This document shows, piece after piece, positions 1-10,800 of a stretch of DNA of 16,193 bases. The position numbers and the translations under genes were made by a program. This stretch comes from Liolophura sinensis (lineage: Eukaryota > Mollusca > Polyplacophora > Chitonida > Chitonidae): NCBI RefSeq assembly GCF_032854445.1, contig NW_027018545.1, positions 1 to 16,193 on the forward strand. Reading direction: 5' to 3'. The stretch's first letter is position 1. The number at the start of each line of letters is the position of its first letter. The notes below the pieces were generated by a model. That model worked only from the letters and a program-made list of their open reading frames with translations, did not search any database and was not told the DNA's origin.

Positions 1-794
1 AGATTGGATGAATTTTGACCTTCAATCCTTTTAAAATGGACAATTAGTGAAGAGCTTGTGTGCAAGACTTAACAAAACAGCATGTTCGATCGAGGTTCCT
101 AGGAATGCCAGCTATTTCAGAATTCGTTATTTCTTTTTTTTAAATTTTTTTTAATTATTTTTTTATTTTATTTCTTTCATTATTTGATTCAAAATGTTGT
201 TATCTTTTTCTAACTTATAAAAACACATCACTGTAAAAATCTGAAAATCATGGAGGCTTTGTCTTTAACAGTTTATAGTTTTTGGTCACTCAGGTGAGAG
301 CTATCACGACCTGTGAATACACTTTGAGATGCACTGGTAGGCCTATCTCATTCTTTTACGTAAGGTTATGTGGCATATCCCTTTTGCAAGTGAACCAACT
401 TATATTTGTAAAATAACAGACCGTGGTGCTATAGGTGCATTGTATTCATATCTTACTTATTATTCAACATCATGCCACTAAATTTATTTCACCTGTGTGA
501 AGACCCAGTAGAAATTAACTTATTTCGATTAAAGCTACGGAGTTAAAACACAGAAATTATCATTTGAACAGGAATACAATCTAGAGTCGTGTCGAACTTA
601 CATATTTTATTTTGTGAAATAAATACAGAGCTGTGCATCAAACTGTTCGAAGTGTTGCCTTCCTTGAAGTTGAAAATTAGTTGGGTTTAATTTTGAAACC
701 TATGTCAAGACGGCTGCAAACCCATTACTTCATCGGTTTCAAATAGAATTTAAAGTAACATTGTTACCAGTGAACCTTAGCAGTTGTTAACCGT
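1..794. other. Non-coding flank, no gene seen
   Basis: I see no exon or RNA gene here. Open frames on both strands are short and show no family resemblance. A T/A-rich low-complexity patch lies at about 128-180. This is intergenic sequence downstream of the minus-strand kinase gene. Confidence 0.6.
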
Positions 795-958
795 TTGAAA
801 CTCACGGCCATTTGCAGGTTTCTGAGAGAACTTTCCGGTATACTGCTGTGAGCAAGCCAACATGAGTTGAACTTGTACTCAGTGACCGCGTTGGTGATGG
901 GCATCAAAATCATTAATGTGCTGCTTTTCTGCGCTGAAAACTTGGCCAAGGAGGCCTC
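795..958 (-). repeat. Truncated tRNA-derived SINE-like copy (head and middle)
   Basis: Read on the minus strand this starts with ggcctccttggccaag and continues to a box-B-like stretch (acaagttcaactca). It then runs through a body (acctgcaaatggccgtgagtttc) that matches the copy at 8833-8984 read in the same orientation (acctgcggatggtcatgggtttc). The order tRNA-like A box, B box, then body is that of a tRNA-derived SINE. The 3' tail found in the other copies is missing, so the copy is 3'-truncated and quite diverged. The open frame across it (949-764) is not a gene. Confidence 0.65.
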
Positions 959-1812
959 CTAAATTAAATTAAAAGTTGGCATTGAGTATCTTGTTTACTT
1001 TTACCCGTCATGCACAATTCGTTATACATACATTATTCGCCTGCCATACATGGCGCCGTCTGATGTGGCTGATTTGTGGACTGACCTGGCAGATCTGTAT
1101 CTACATATATACACGATTTGGGGCAATTATGGTGCCATTTAAATAAGTACTTTTTGTTCTCTATCAGAATTATAAAGTTGTTTCCAAAAGCTGTGCATGT
1201 ATACAGGTGTAATTAACAATAACTATGTAACTTGTATGTATTTTCATATACAAATAACACTTTAACTCAATTATTTTGTCGCGAGTTCGTGAGACTGGCC
1301 CATACAGACATTCATACATGCATTTTTAATCCAGTACCTTTTGAATAGGCATATTCATATATGCAGGCTTTCTTTATACCGATTTAAATTTCATCCATGC
1401 AAAGAAAGCAATTATATATTTATATAAAGGCCCATCTCTTCAGTTTTAAAAGTGTATGAAAATCGAGATGTATAAAGGTGAAAACTTGAATAGTGGTTTA
1501 GACGGATTTTGGTGATACAAAGGTCGCCTTAAACTGTACGAAGCACATTCAAGAGATTTGAATGTATGCAATTAAATATGAATTCATTTAGAACACAAAT
1601 TCAAGGACCGAAACATAATAATTACACGCACGTCGGAAACAGTTTGAAAATCGTACGGCCATCGGTTGACTATATCCCAGTACGAAAGGCGAGGGTCCAT
1701 GCAGAGGCCACCTATAGGCCCCAGAAGCTTTGGGTGCTAGACGGCTGGAGATGCCATGAAATCGCTTTACGGGATTTCTTACTCTTCATATAGACAATAA
1801 CACTAATCAGAT
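959..1812. other. Non-coding stretch, no gene seen
   Basis: There is no convincing exon. A 75-codon plus-strand frame at 1566-1793 lacks any recognisable motif and is not flanked by good splice sites. Short TATA-like strings (around 1412-1426) are expected by chance in AT-rich DNA. Confidence 0.5.
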
Positions 1813-1849
1813 TAACACTAATCAAATAAATAAATAAATAAATAAATAC
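1813..1849 (+). repeat. (AAAT)n tract, possible SINE 3' end
   Basis: An aacactaatcaaataaataaa sequence runs into repeated AAAT units (about 1824-1848). The other SINE-like copies in the window end in a very similar caccaatcaaataaataaat. The resemblance is limited to the last bases, so this may be a SINE 3' remnant or just a microsatellite. Confidence 0.5.
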
Positions 1850-2314
1850 CACCGTTGAGAATGCGAACCTAATTTTACAAGAGTTACGTCACCCCAAATG
1901 CTCAACAATTTCTAACTTTAATTACACGATCCTGCTAATTGTGATAGGTCAGATCCGGATGCAAAGCTTTTTCCATTAAACGGACGCTCCATGTTTTTCC
2001 TTCATCGTTGAAGACTGAGGCTATAGTGGAGTTTTTGGTTAATAAAATCCTTATTTGTTAATCAAATTTTCTGCATTTAACAAAAGTAGCTCAAGATTTT
2101 ACTTTTCGGTAAATATCAGACTGGTACCTATACTATTCATCGTGTTAAAATGATTGTAAAGTATAAAAAAAAGCCAAACTTGTAGAAATTTTTTTACCGT
2201 TTTTAACACTTGCACAGGCTGAGCGGCTGATATTTTGTGAAAGGTAATCATTTGGACTTTTATAAAGTATAGCAAAAATTCGGGTAGGATTTGTGCTGAC
2301 CTATTTATCTACCT
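1850..2314. other. Non-coding stretch, no gene seen
   Basis: AT-rich sequence with no exon, RNA gene or repeat that I can recognise. Confidence 0.5.
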
Positions 2315-2333
2315 CCCCCCCCCCCCCCCCCCC
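2315..2333. repeat. Poly-C homopolymer run
   Basis: Nineteen consecutive C residues (G on the minus strand). Its exact length is likely to be polymorphic or poorly sequenced. Confidence 0.9.
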
Positions 2334-4663
2334 AATGTAAGATACATAGCCTCTTTAATTTCTCTTTTCACATAGGATGCTGAAACAAAAATTTTATGAA
2401 TTTCTGGCCTACAAATCAAAACGAATATACTTGTATAGATTTATGGCCTGAAAGTTCGCCTGAAGTTTACCAAGCCCAAGACTAGCGATTCCTCGATATG
2501 ACCCTAACCTAAGCACGATGGTAAAAAAATGATGCATTAGAAGCGTGCCAAGCAACTTTCTCTATGAAGATGGACAAATCAACAATTTGGAATCAACTGG
2601 TTCAAACCTTACCTATGCTCACGCAACAAAGCTAAAAATTTCTAAAAGTTATTATCACCTCCTTTATTTCTCAGAAAGGCTTACACTACAAGATCACTGC
2701 AAAACTTAATAAACTATACATACAATGGACCGGTAATACTCAATAATGTATAAATAGCTGACTTGAACTATTACAATATAAAACAGATGAATATAATGAT
2801 AAATATGCATACATGATGGATATTATGAAACAGTGACAGTAGGCTTTTACACAGAATCAAGCCAGGCTAAATAGATATATAGCTATAAGTAGCGATACCA
2901 GATTTTAAGGGACAATTAACAAATCCCCATAATTGTGCAATTTATTTTGGGCGTGTCAGATGGTCTTCAAATTATTAGGGATTCTGAGAACTTGACGGCA
3001 ACTATATACACAGCTTCAGTGGAAAACTGCAGTCGATCCTATATACGTTTGACCTGGATTGCATGAAGTGTTTCCAGTTCAAAGCCATGTCTGCCTAATG
3101 TTTACAAATACAAATAAAGGATTTATCATTTGACTGATTCTGAGCTTTACAACAGGGGTCTTTTTCTGTCAAGTCACTTGTAAACATCGGGAAAATGCCA
3201 ACTGCTCACATTTTGATCGCTGTCAGCGAAAAAAAAAATATTAAATTTGAGCTAAATCTGTTTAATTGTACAGAAAAGATTTCAAAGGGTTTCAATATAA
3301 ATTCAATATAGCTTTCAAACCACGAGGCATAGATCAGCTCCTTTCAGCTCATTTGGTTAAGGCATTAAGTACTTTCAGTATCCTGAAGAATTTATAACTA
3401 AGTGCTCCGCATAACACGGCTTTCTGAGATTGTTAGTTCCATTAGATATTGTCGCCAATATCAGATATGCTCCGGTTATAGGCCCTAAAAGGCCCAAGAC
3501 AGCAATGTATCAAGCTGTATCTGACACAATTTTGTCCCCTTCAAATATCTTAATTCATTTTCAACATATTTTCTATGCCTTCTCTTGAACTTATATCTTA
3601 TGATTATGATGAGTGCCTCAGCTTTTTTAGTATCAAAACATAATCCATGCAACAGTTGTTTAAGCTGTCAAAATTTCATACCTGATACAGACACTGACAC
3701 CTCTTTGATGAATGAAAAAAATAACCTACAGTTTTTATCATTACTTCTGACAAAACTGTATTTCCTCTAGCTGATGACGAAGTTTGTCTCGCTCTCTAAT
3801 TTGGAATATCCCAAAGCAACGACGTGTAGACCCAGAACACAGCCCTCTGACTATTACACAGAACATTGTAATTGAAAAATTATTGTCCTATCACTTCAGG
3901 TTTATCAGAGATTACACAGTTTAGCAGGATTTTCGTTCGATTTGCTGCAAAAAGTTGACCTTGGTGAATGTCTAATTAAATGTGTTGACAACCCAGGGTT
4001 TGAGTGTTTCTAAACCAATCACGCTATTGTTTTTAGAATTAGTCCTACCCTGTTCACTATTTACACTTCGCACTTTTTGTGCCAAGACTATTGCACGTTC
4101 TAGCAGCACTAATGCTAAGTATTCCGCTAAGCCCCTGTGTGATGCCTGTTTCACCTAGACTAATATTATAGCTGTTCATCTGGTCTGTCTGGGCTATCTC
4201 GACAGAGTTTCACTTTTGGTTTCTACCCATTCAGGCCAGTCCTCGTCGATCCAAGTAAAAAGCTTTATCAGTTCTTTATGTACCCTGAAAATGAGATTGA
4301 AGAATTTAAAGGAAATGAAACATTGCAGAAGTTAGTCATGCAGTAGCCAGAATACATTATCTGACATGATATTTTGCAGAGTTCAGTATAATGAATTATT
4401 ATTCAACGCTGCACAGCTTTCCATCGGTTGGAATATAAAGAAAAAGAAGCAGGTAATAAGTAGTACTTTCTTTAAGGGTGCAAGTGAAGAAACAGGTAGA
4501 CAGAGGTAAAAATAAGAGTGCCATACCTGTATTCGATAAATATACACTGATCAAATGTTCATATCAGTTGAGAATGACCATAAAAAGGCAAAACCACACA
4601 GGGGTTACTTCTCCCCTTAAGTAGTATTTTATCAAGCAACCATGCAGCCAGGTATATTGACTG
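2334..4663. other. 3' flank of the kinase gene, no other gene seen
   Basis: This lies just downstream of the kinase stop codon on the minus strand, so the part next to 4663 should hold its 3' UTR. I did not find a canonical AATAAA (tttatt on the plus strand) in the nearest kilobase, so the transcript end cannot be placed. Open frames at 3585-3770 (+) and 4154-3972 (-) carry no recognisable domain or motif. Confidence 0.5.
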
Positions 4664-4828
4664 TCATTTGTATTTATACCTGACTTCAAAACATGGCTCT
4701 TCGAGTTTGATAAGGTCGCCGTCGCAATTCATCAGGTACATCTCTGGAATCCTTCTCCCTTGACTTTTCGGAAAAGCTTCCACTCTGTACCCTTTGACAT
4801 TGTGTTCCTCTATGAAATCGTAGTCATA
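4664..4828 (-). CDS. Kinase terminal exon (C-terminal CDGD motif and stop)
   Basis: The acceptor is ttgtctacag just above 4828, and the reading frame starts in phase 0 with YDYDFIEEHNVKGYRVEAF. It ends at TGA (4666-4664) after 54 residues. The start matches the CERK segment around FDFTFVEVYRVKKF, and MNCDGDLIKL matches the CERK NCDGEV motif, the conserved C-terminal acidic motif of the DAGK/sphingosine-kinase fold. The protein ends soon after (EVRYKYK), without the roughly 20-residue tail I recall after the equivalent EVRV strand in vertebrate CERK. The longer open frame back to 4954 reads into the intron and is not coding. Confidence 0.9.
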   Translation of the reverse strand, partial: YDYDFIEEHNVKGYRVEAFPKSQGRRIPEMYLMNCDGDLIKLEEPCFEVRYKYK

Positions 4829-7800
4829 CTGTAGACAAGAGATGGGAGCGTTTTTATCAAGGCTGCAAGGGCAACAATCTTTGGACTCAATGGGATCACA
4901 ATCAATTTGGGATATAAGTATTATGCTTAAACTTCCGTATTTCTGGCCACACAAAACTGGTGAATAATGAACCGCTAGACGCTAGAGTCTATTAAATCTG
5001 TTAGTACATGCTAGACAGAGCAATGAATACATTCACCTCAACAGCATATGTGTGAAACGGAAGTAACGACTTATAGTCTTGTTACCGTTGAAGACTGGCA
5101 TATGGATATCGGAAATGACGCTTAAATATACACTCACGAATCCTGGGGACCGGTCCATCAGCTTGATTAAGTGGCTTAGATGACTTATCCGCGAGCAGTT
5201 CTTGACCAGCGTGACTTGCGCCAGGCCGTTACCCATGTAAGGCCTCATGCTGTTACCCACCGGCATAAGGTGGACGATGAAGGAGTCCACGCCCAGTAAT
5301 GGACCTTCGTATTGGTTAGACCACTCTACGAAAAATGAAAATTCACAACCATAAGGTATACAATGGTTAGACCACTCTACGAAAAAACACCAATTTGTAA
5401 GTGCAGTTTCAGTTAATGAGAATTTCTGACAATGAATAAGGCAAGGCTTTAGAAAAATCAAGCCATCAATAAAACTGGATACTTTTTTAACACATCAACA
5501 TTTAAGCACCGTATTAAGGAAGAATGCAATAAGGTTTCCGGTTACTGTCTAAGAATCAGTGACATCTTCGGTTTGAAACGAAAGGGTAAACTAAGATGAA
5601 CTTACCCCACTTCGTGTCTGGCTGGATACGCGTTTTCTCAGGATCCCTATTTCCGTGTCTGTGAAATTATCATTATTTGCTTTTACGATGTGCATAATAA
5701 AAGAGCTTTACAATGGTAGTTTCAGCGTTTAATAATTTTGTGTTTGGTCCATTAACACAACCAATGGCGGGATGTAGAAACGGGTGCAATACGTGTACAT
5801 CATTCGATTTCGTTAAGACACTTTTAATAGTTTCTAAAATACTTTCTAACTATGGTGTCCGGCTTTCAAATCCCGAGCCTTTCAAGCCAGTTCAGAGTTG
5901 TTATCAATTCGCTAAAAGTTTTTTATTTGTAGCAACACACCTATTAGGTCTATACTCTTACAAAAAGCCAATAATATTTACGATGTATTTCCTTCTTGGC
6001 TTTCCTTTTCAATCACGGGCTTCAGCATTTGTACCTTCACGTCAAAACTTCGCACGTTAAGGAGTTCTATCATCGGAATAACTGCAATTTAAAAGCATTT
6101 GTAATTAATCTTTAGAAATAGAACTTCTTCAGAGATTGTTGAGGCATTTTAATTTGTTTGATGTGGCTACTATAAGATACAGAACCCGTGTAATTCGTTG
6201 TATAATTATCTTTCAGTTCCAGTGAATATGGATATCATGCGTTGAATTTAATTTTTGGTGTGAAAAAGTAAGCCTATTGTAAAAAAAGTCGACAAGATAC
6301 ATGCTGACACAATTAACATGTTGATACATTATGGTTCAAATTTTCCCTTACAGAATGCATATATATCTGTACATCTGATCATGGCAAGATTTACACATTA
6401 AAAATAACTTTAAACACGTTGATCACACTTTATTGTTTCTATAGAAGCAAACAAAGTGCACCGTGTCCACACAGAGCTGTGCTCATGTAATTTACACAAA
6501 AGTTGTATTTTGCGAAGTATATATTACAGATTTTGTGTGTAGTCTGGTCCTGTGTAATCTAGGGCCGTAATATCTGCTCTGCGGATGATCGTAGGTTTCC
6601 CAAGGGCATTTCCCTGTTTCCTCTCACCATAATGCTGGTCACAGTCGTGTAAATGAGATATTTTTGAGTACGGGGAAAAACATCGATCAAAGAAATAAAC
6701 AAACAAATAAATAAATGAAAGGCGCTTAACCACTGTTTACCTGAGTAACGAATCCTTCCTGGTAGCCACCGGCGAATTTCAATCGCCTCTATGAGCCGCC
6801 CATAAAGTCCGTATCCAATCAAAAGACAGGTGTATGACAACAGCTTATGGCGATTATGAACTGACCCAAAGTCTATTCCTCTCGTTCTACCTGGTAAAAC
6901 ATAAATTCTCTTATAGTCACCACACAAAAGTTGAAGTTCCATTAATTCAGATGTGCTGCACATGTGTGAATTTTTCTGTCGCATCACTGACAATAATAAA
7001 CCTCGTCGAGAAGCTGTAAATCAAAACTCGGAAGCAATGCAATGGGTTAGCTCATCTTTATACTGTCTTGAATGATCGAGCTAGAAGAATTCACCAACAC
7101 TTTACTCGTCACCAGGCCTGTCTTATCAGGTAAGCAAGTAACTTGAAAATTTATCGTGTTATGTTTACAGTTAGCGTGCAAGCAAAGAGATTATACTGAA
7201 GTGCCGTGATACGGTCTAAACGAGACTGCTTGTACAGTCATGTCCTATTGATCCGCGTAGGATTCGCACCACATCCGATGCGCGTAGGATGGGCTGATGA
7301 TGCGCGTAGAGTATATCATTAGGATCGGGCAGTAGAGTATACGGATGTGAAAAGGGGAAAGGCTTCCCAAAATAGTAATCACCATTTTGTCGTAATAATT
7401 GTCCAAGATCCGGCTATTGCATATCTTGAAACCATCAACTGAGAGATAGATTCTTGTTGTGAACACTTCTAGAAAACGTCATGAAATATCAAAACATTGC
7501 TCATGGCTGTAGTAGTCTATAATCTATGTAAGTATTATTTCTTCGTAAACGAAACAATCTCTGAAGATAACAATTTCATGAAAACTGGTCCTCCATTTAT
7601 AAACGTCCGTTTTCTCATTTCCTTTATAAATTATTTTCTTCACACAATCACGTATGGGCGCCATTAAATCCCCTATTTACTATCATGTTTGTTGTATCGC
7701 TGTCACATAGACATTCTCCTTGTTTTAAGTGGAAATCTTGATGATAAACTCTTGATGATAATATCTGATGATGCAATGAACATGACAAAACTTAATTAAT

Positions 7801-10800
7801 TAAAATAAAAAAGCAAATTCATCAAATTCATATTCCGCTATAAATATGCAAAAGTGATTATTTGTCAATGTGGTTTTGATACCAGTGTAAACAAAATTCG
7901 GCACTCACAATTTTTTATTCAGATATTGCACTGAAACAACGACTAACCAGGATCATCGACCTCATTTAATGAACAAACAAGTATGCACACCTATCAGGCT
8001 GGTTTTCGAATTTGATCTGAGACACCACAAACTGAAGCTACACACAAAATTTGAACTAAATAATGGTTCCATTTGGAGGAGTTATTGCATGGATATGGCT
8101 GCGTGACTTACAACAAACAGGCTCAAATTAATATCCATCGCTTTTTGCTACAGCGTGGGATAAAAAAATGTGCTATGAAAGTAAAACTGTGAAAAGTTAC
8201 ATCTATCTGTCCTGAAGACTAGAGAGTTTTATTGTCAGTTGAAGATGAGAATTAACTTTTCAAGGACCGTCACGACAAAACTGACATTCGGATGGTTAAA
8301 CTGAGGCTGAAACAAAATGTGCACCAGAACAAAGGGGTTATGGAATTCACACCTGCCTTACCTAATATGATATGAATTGTTGCTGTGGTAACGCTTCGCG
8401 TCTCGTTCATAAATCTGACAATGGTATCTCCCGATCCTGTGTGCATGAAAAAACGAACAATAAATTACAACAAATATGACAGAAAAGAAACAAAAAGATT
8501 TTGGGTCCAAAATCTACACCCATCCTAATGAAGTTTAAATCAATGGTCAGTTATGAAGGGGTGATAGAAAGGAATTACGTCTTAATGATATTATACAGTT
8601 GGGTGTACAGAAAGTAGAAAACAGGTAAAAGATCAACCTATTGCCAAAGAATCGCTCAATTCCATGTGGGTCAGCTAACTGCCTAAAGATGTTCCAGCGG
8701 TTATTGCGAATTCAGACATGTGAAGAACAGAATGACGTGTTGTTTGAAAGTTATTCTGTTGATCAGGCCTATCTTTATAGCTTATATAGCATTATATTTG
8801 TTTTAGTAACTTTAATTGTTGGCCTTCTTATATAATTGGTGTTTTATGCCGTACTCAATGAACATTTCACTTATTCGACGCCGACCAGTATTATCATGGG
8901 AGGAAACCGGGCAGAACCCAGGGGAAACCCATGACCATCCGCAGGTTCCTGGTAGACCTTCTCACGCACAGCAGGCGATGAGCTCTAATGACATGGTGAA
9001 GATTAACCATTACCAGTCAAGGCGGTTTCAAAGTCCAGATGGCGAACTTACATATCAATATTCCGTTATACTTTGGTTCTGGAAATAGGTTAGCCTGTAA
9101 ATAAGCTGGTGATTGAAGACAAGGCATTTAGCATAAAATCGTTACGGGCTGTATATTCATCGTCTTGAATTAGACGGTCAACATTGGACATATGAACAGT
9201 TGCAATCAAAGCAGTTCTTAGTTCTTGCAGTTATTGACCTGGAGCGTCTATAATGGTCGTTGACGACTGGTACATGACTGTCTGTTTCGAAGGCATAGAT
9301 TAGTGAAACAGATTCCCCATATTCCTACCCATTCACATTATATACACATACATAGCAAATGGACGAATTTCTTAGTACCTGTGGGTATTACACCTATTGG
9401 TAATCTTGGGCGAGGTAATACCGTCTCAGGGTTGTCCCAGTCGATGTGACCGTCACGATAACAACGTTGGAGATACCCGTTGGCAATCTCTGATAATGTC
9501 CCGTCTCCACCTACACAAACGATTCTTTAAAAAAAATGTAATAAAGAAAAATTGTAAAAGAAGTAGCGCAGTTTTTATAACATTTAACAGTTATACATAG
9601 AGAAATTTGGTTCATAGAGAACTACATCTATATCTGTAGCGTTGTGATTTAAGTTTGGTTATACAGTTTTGTTCAGAGTTTCTTTGAGATACTGTAAGAT
9701 TATCATACTAACTCTATACGTGATTTTGAACACGCCTTACCCATCGTAATCGCTTAAATCTGTTTCCCGCAAGACATCTTTGGAATGGTTCTCTGTCTGG
9801 GTAACTGTAAGTTAATAACAAAGTGCACGTTGAGTCATTTCTACGTTTTAATATAAAATGAACAAATGTACAAATTCAGCATTCTATCATTCAAGAGTCA
9901 AAATGTAAAAAAAAGAATGTCTAAATTAAAAAAGGGATTTCCATTTTCCATATCATAATTAATTCGCTTCCAAATGATTTCCTAAACATGTACTCCATGC
10001 CTTATAGACATACACCATACTCCTTTTAAATCTAACGACTGTATTCTTCTTTACTTACCGATTACTTTGGTCTGTATTTCACAGAGAGAGAACAGTGGTG
10101 CCACTTTCCGTCTGTAAATCTTCTCTCCTGTTTTGCTCCCACTTTGCGGGTTGATGAAGACGAGTAACTTCTTTGGCCGACTTAGTTCTGCAAAATGAAC
10201 AACCTGGTTTCATTTATTTTTCACTGCCCTGTTTCCCACCATTATAATGCTGGCCACCGTAGCATAAGTGAAATTTTCACGAGTACGGCGTAAAACACCA
10301 ATCAAATAAATAAATCAAATCATTTACTTTTTCATTAGGGTTTAGGCCATAGCCATTTAAACCTTAGATGACGGTTGTCAGGTCTGTCAACAGAAGACCC
10401 GTCGATAGATACCTTGCAAACCTCCTGACTTAAAGTCTCGCTATTGGAACGTGCGACCTCATTGACCAATGGCCTTACAATCGCAGCCAGCCAGCTCTTA
10501 CTATAAGCGACTGAAGCATCTGTTGACCCACGAATTGGTTTAACTTTAAGTATATATGATGTATGTATATATGTTCTTACCGGCAGATTAACCCTGTATA
10601 GATGTAAATCTGGGACACAAATAATAGTTAGATTATCAGAAGATGGAGGGTCCACACGAGGCTTTACTCAACAGACCCATTACACAATCATGTCATCACC
10701 TACACGCACTATGCACTATCAGACTGGTTTTGAGTAATGAATGAATGATTGCTTCAATTTTTCAGTCATATAACGATGAGAAGTCATCCGGTGTGTGTGT

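Larger units (their letters stand above)
8437..9378 (-). other. Kinase intron, 942 bp, with a SINE and a second repeat
   Basis: Donor gtacta at 9378 (a non-consensus position 4-5, but the only donor that keeps frame) and acceptor cacacag at 8437. It contains a SINE copy in gene orientation (8833-8984) and a dispersed repeat (9146-9212). The open frames 8641-8835 and 8816-9088 (+) are not genes. Confidence 0.75.

Noticed and set aside
764-949. 61-codon minus-strand ORF
   Set aside because: It is antisense over the truncated SINE, with no independent support.
1566-1793. 75-codon plus-strand ORF
   Set aside because: It has no recognisable motif, no good splice context and a length expected by chance.
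3972-4154. 60-codon minus-strand ORF downstream of the kinase
   Set aside because: The helix-like composition (LAEYLALVLLERAIVLAQKV) is suggestive, but there is no family match, no splice context and a chance length.
5138-5323. Acceptor two bases further in (gtagag, exon start 5323) with exon 7 read in another frame
   Set aside because: It also gives an open join, but exon 7 would then have to follow exon 5 directly and omit the well-supported exon at 5982-6081. The chosen frames join all exons.
5713-6060. 115-codon plus-strand ORF containing GCRNGCNTC
   Set aside because: The cysteine string is tempting given the CERK motif, but it is on the opposite strand to the gene and overlaps a kinase exon antisense.
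6524-6733. Minus-strand ORFs over 6524-6733 as a separate small protein
   Set aside because: They read through a SINE copy and the intron after kinase exon 5.
8816-9088. 90-codon plus-strand ORF
   Set aside because: It lies over a SINE copy that recurs elsewhere in the window.
10335-10655. 106-codon minus-strand ORF as an upstream kinase exon
   Set aside because: The sequence shows no PH-domain pattern and cannot be joined in phase to the exon at 10187; it looks like a chance open frame.
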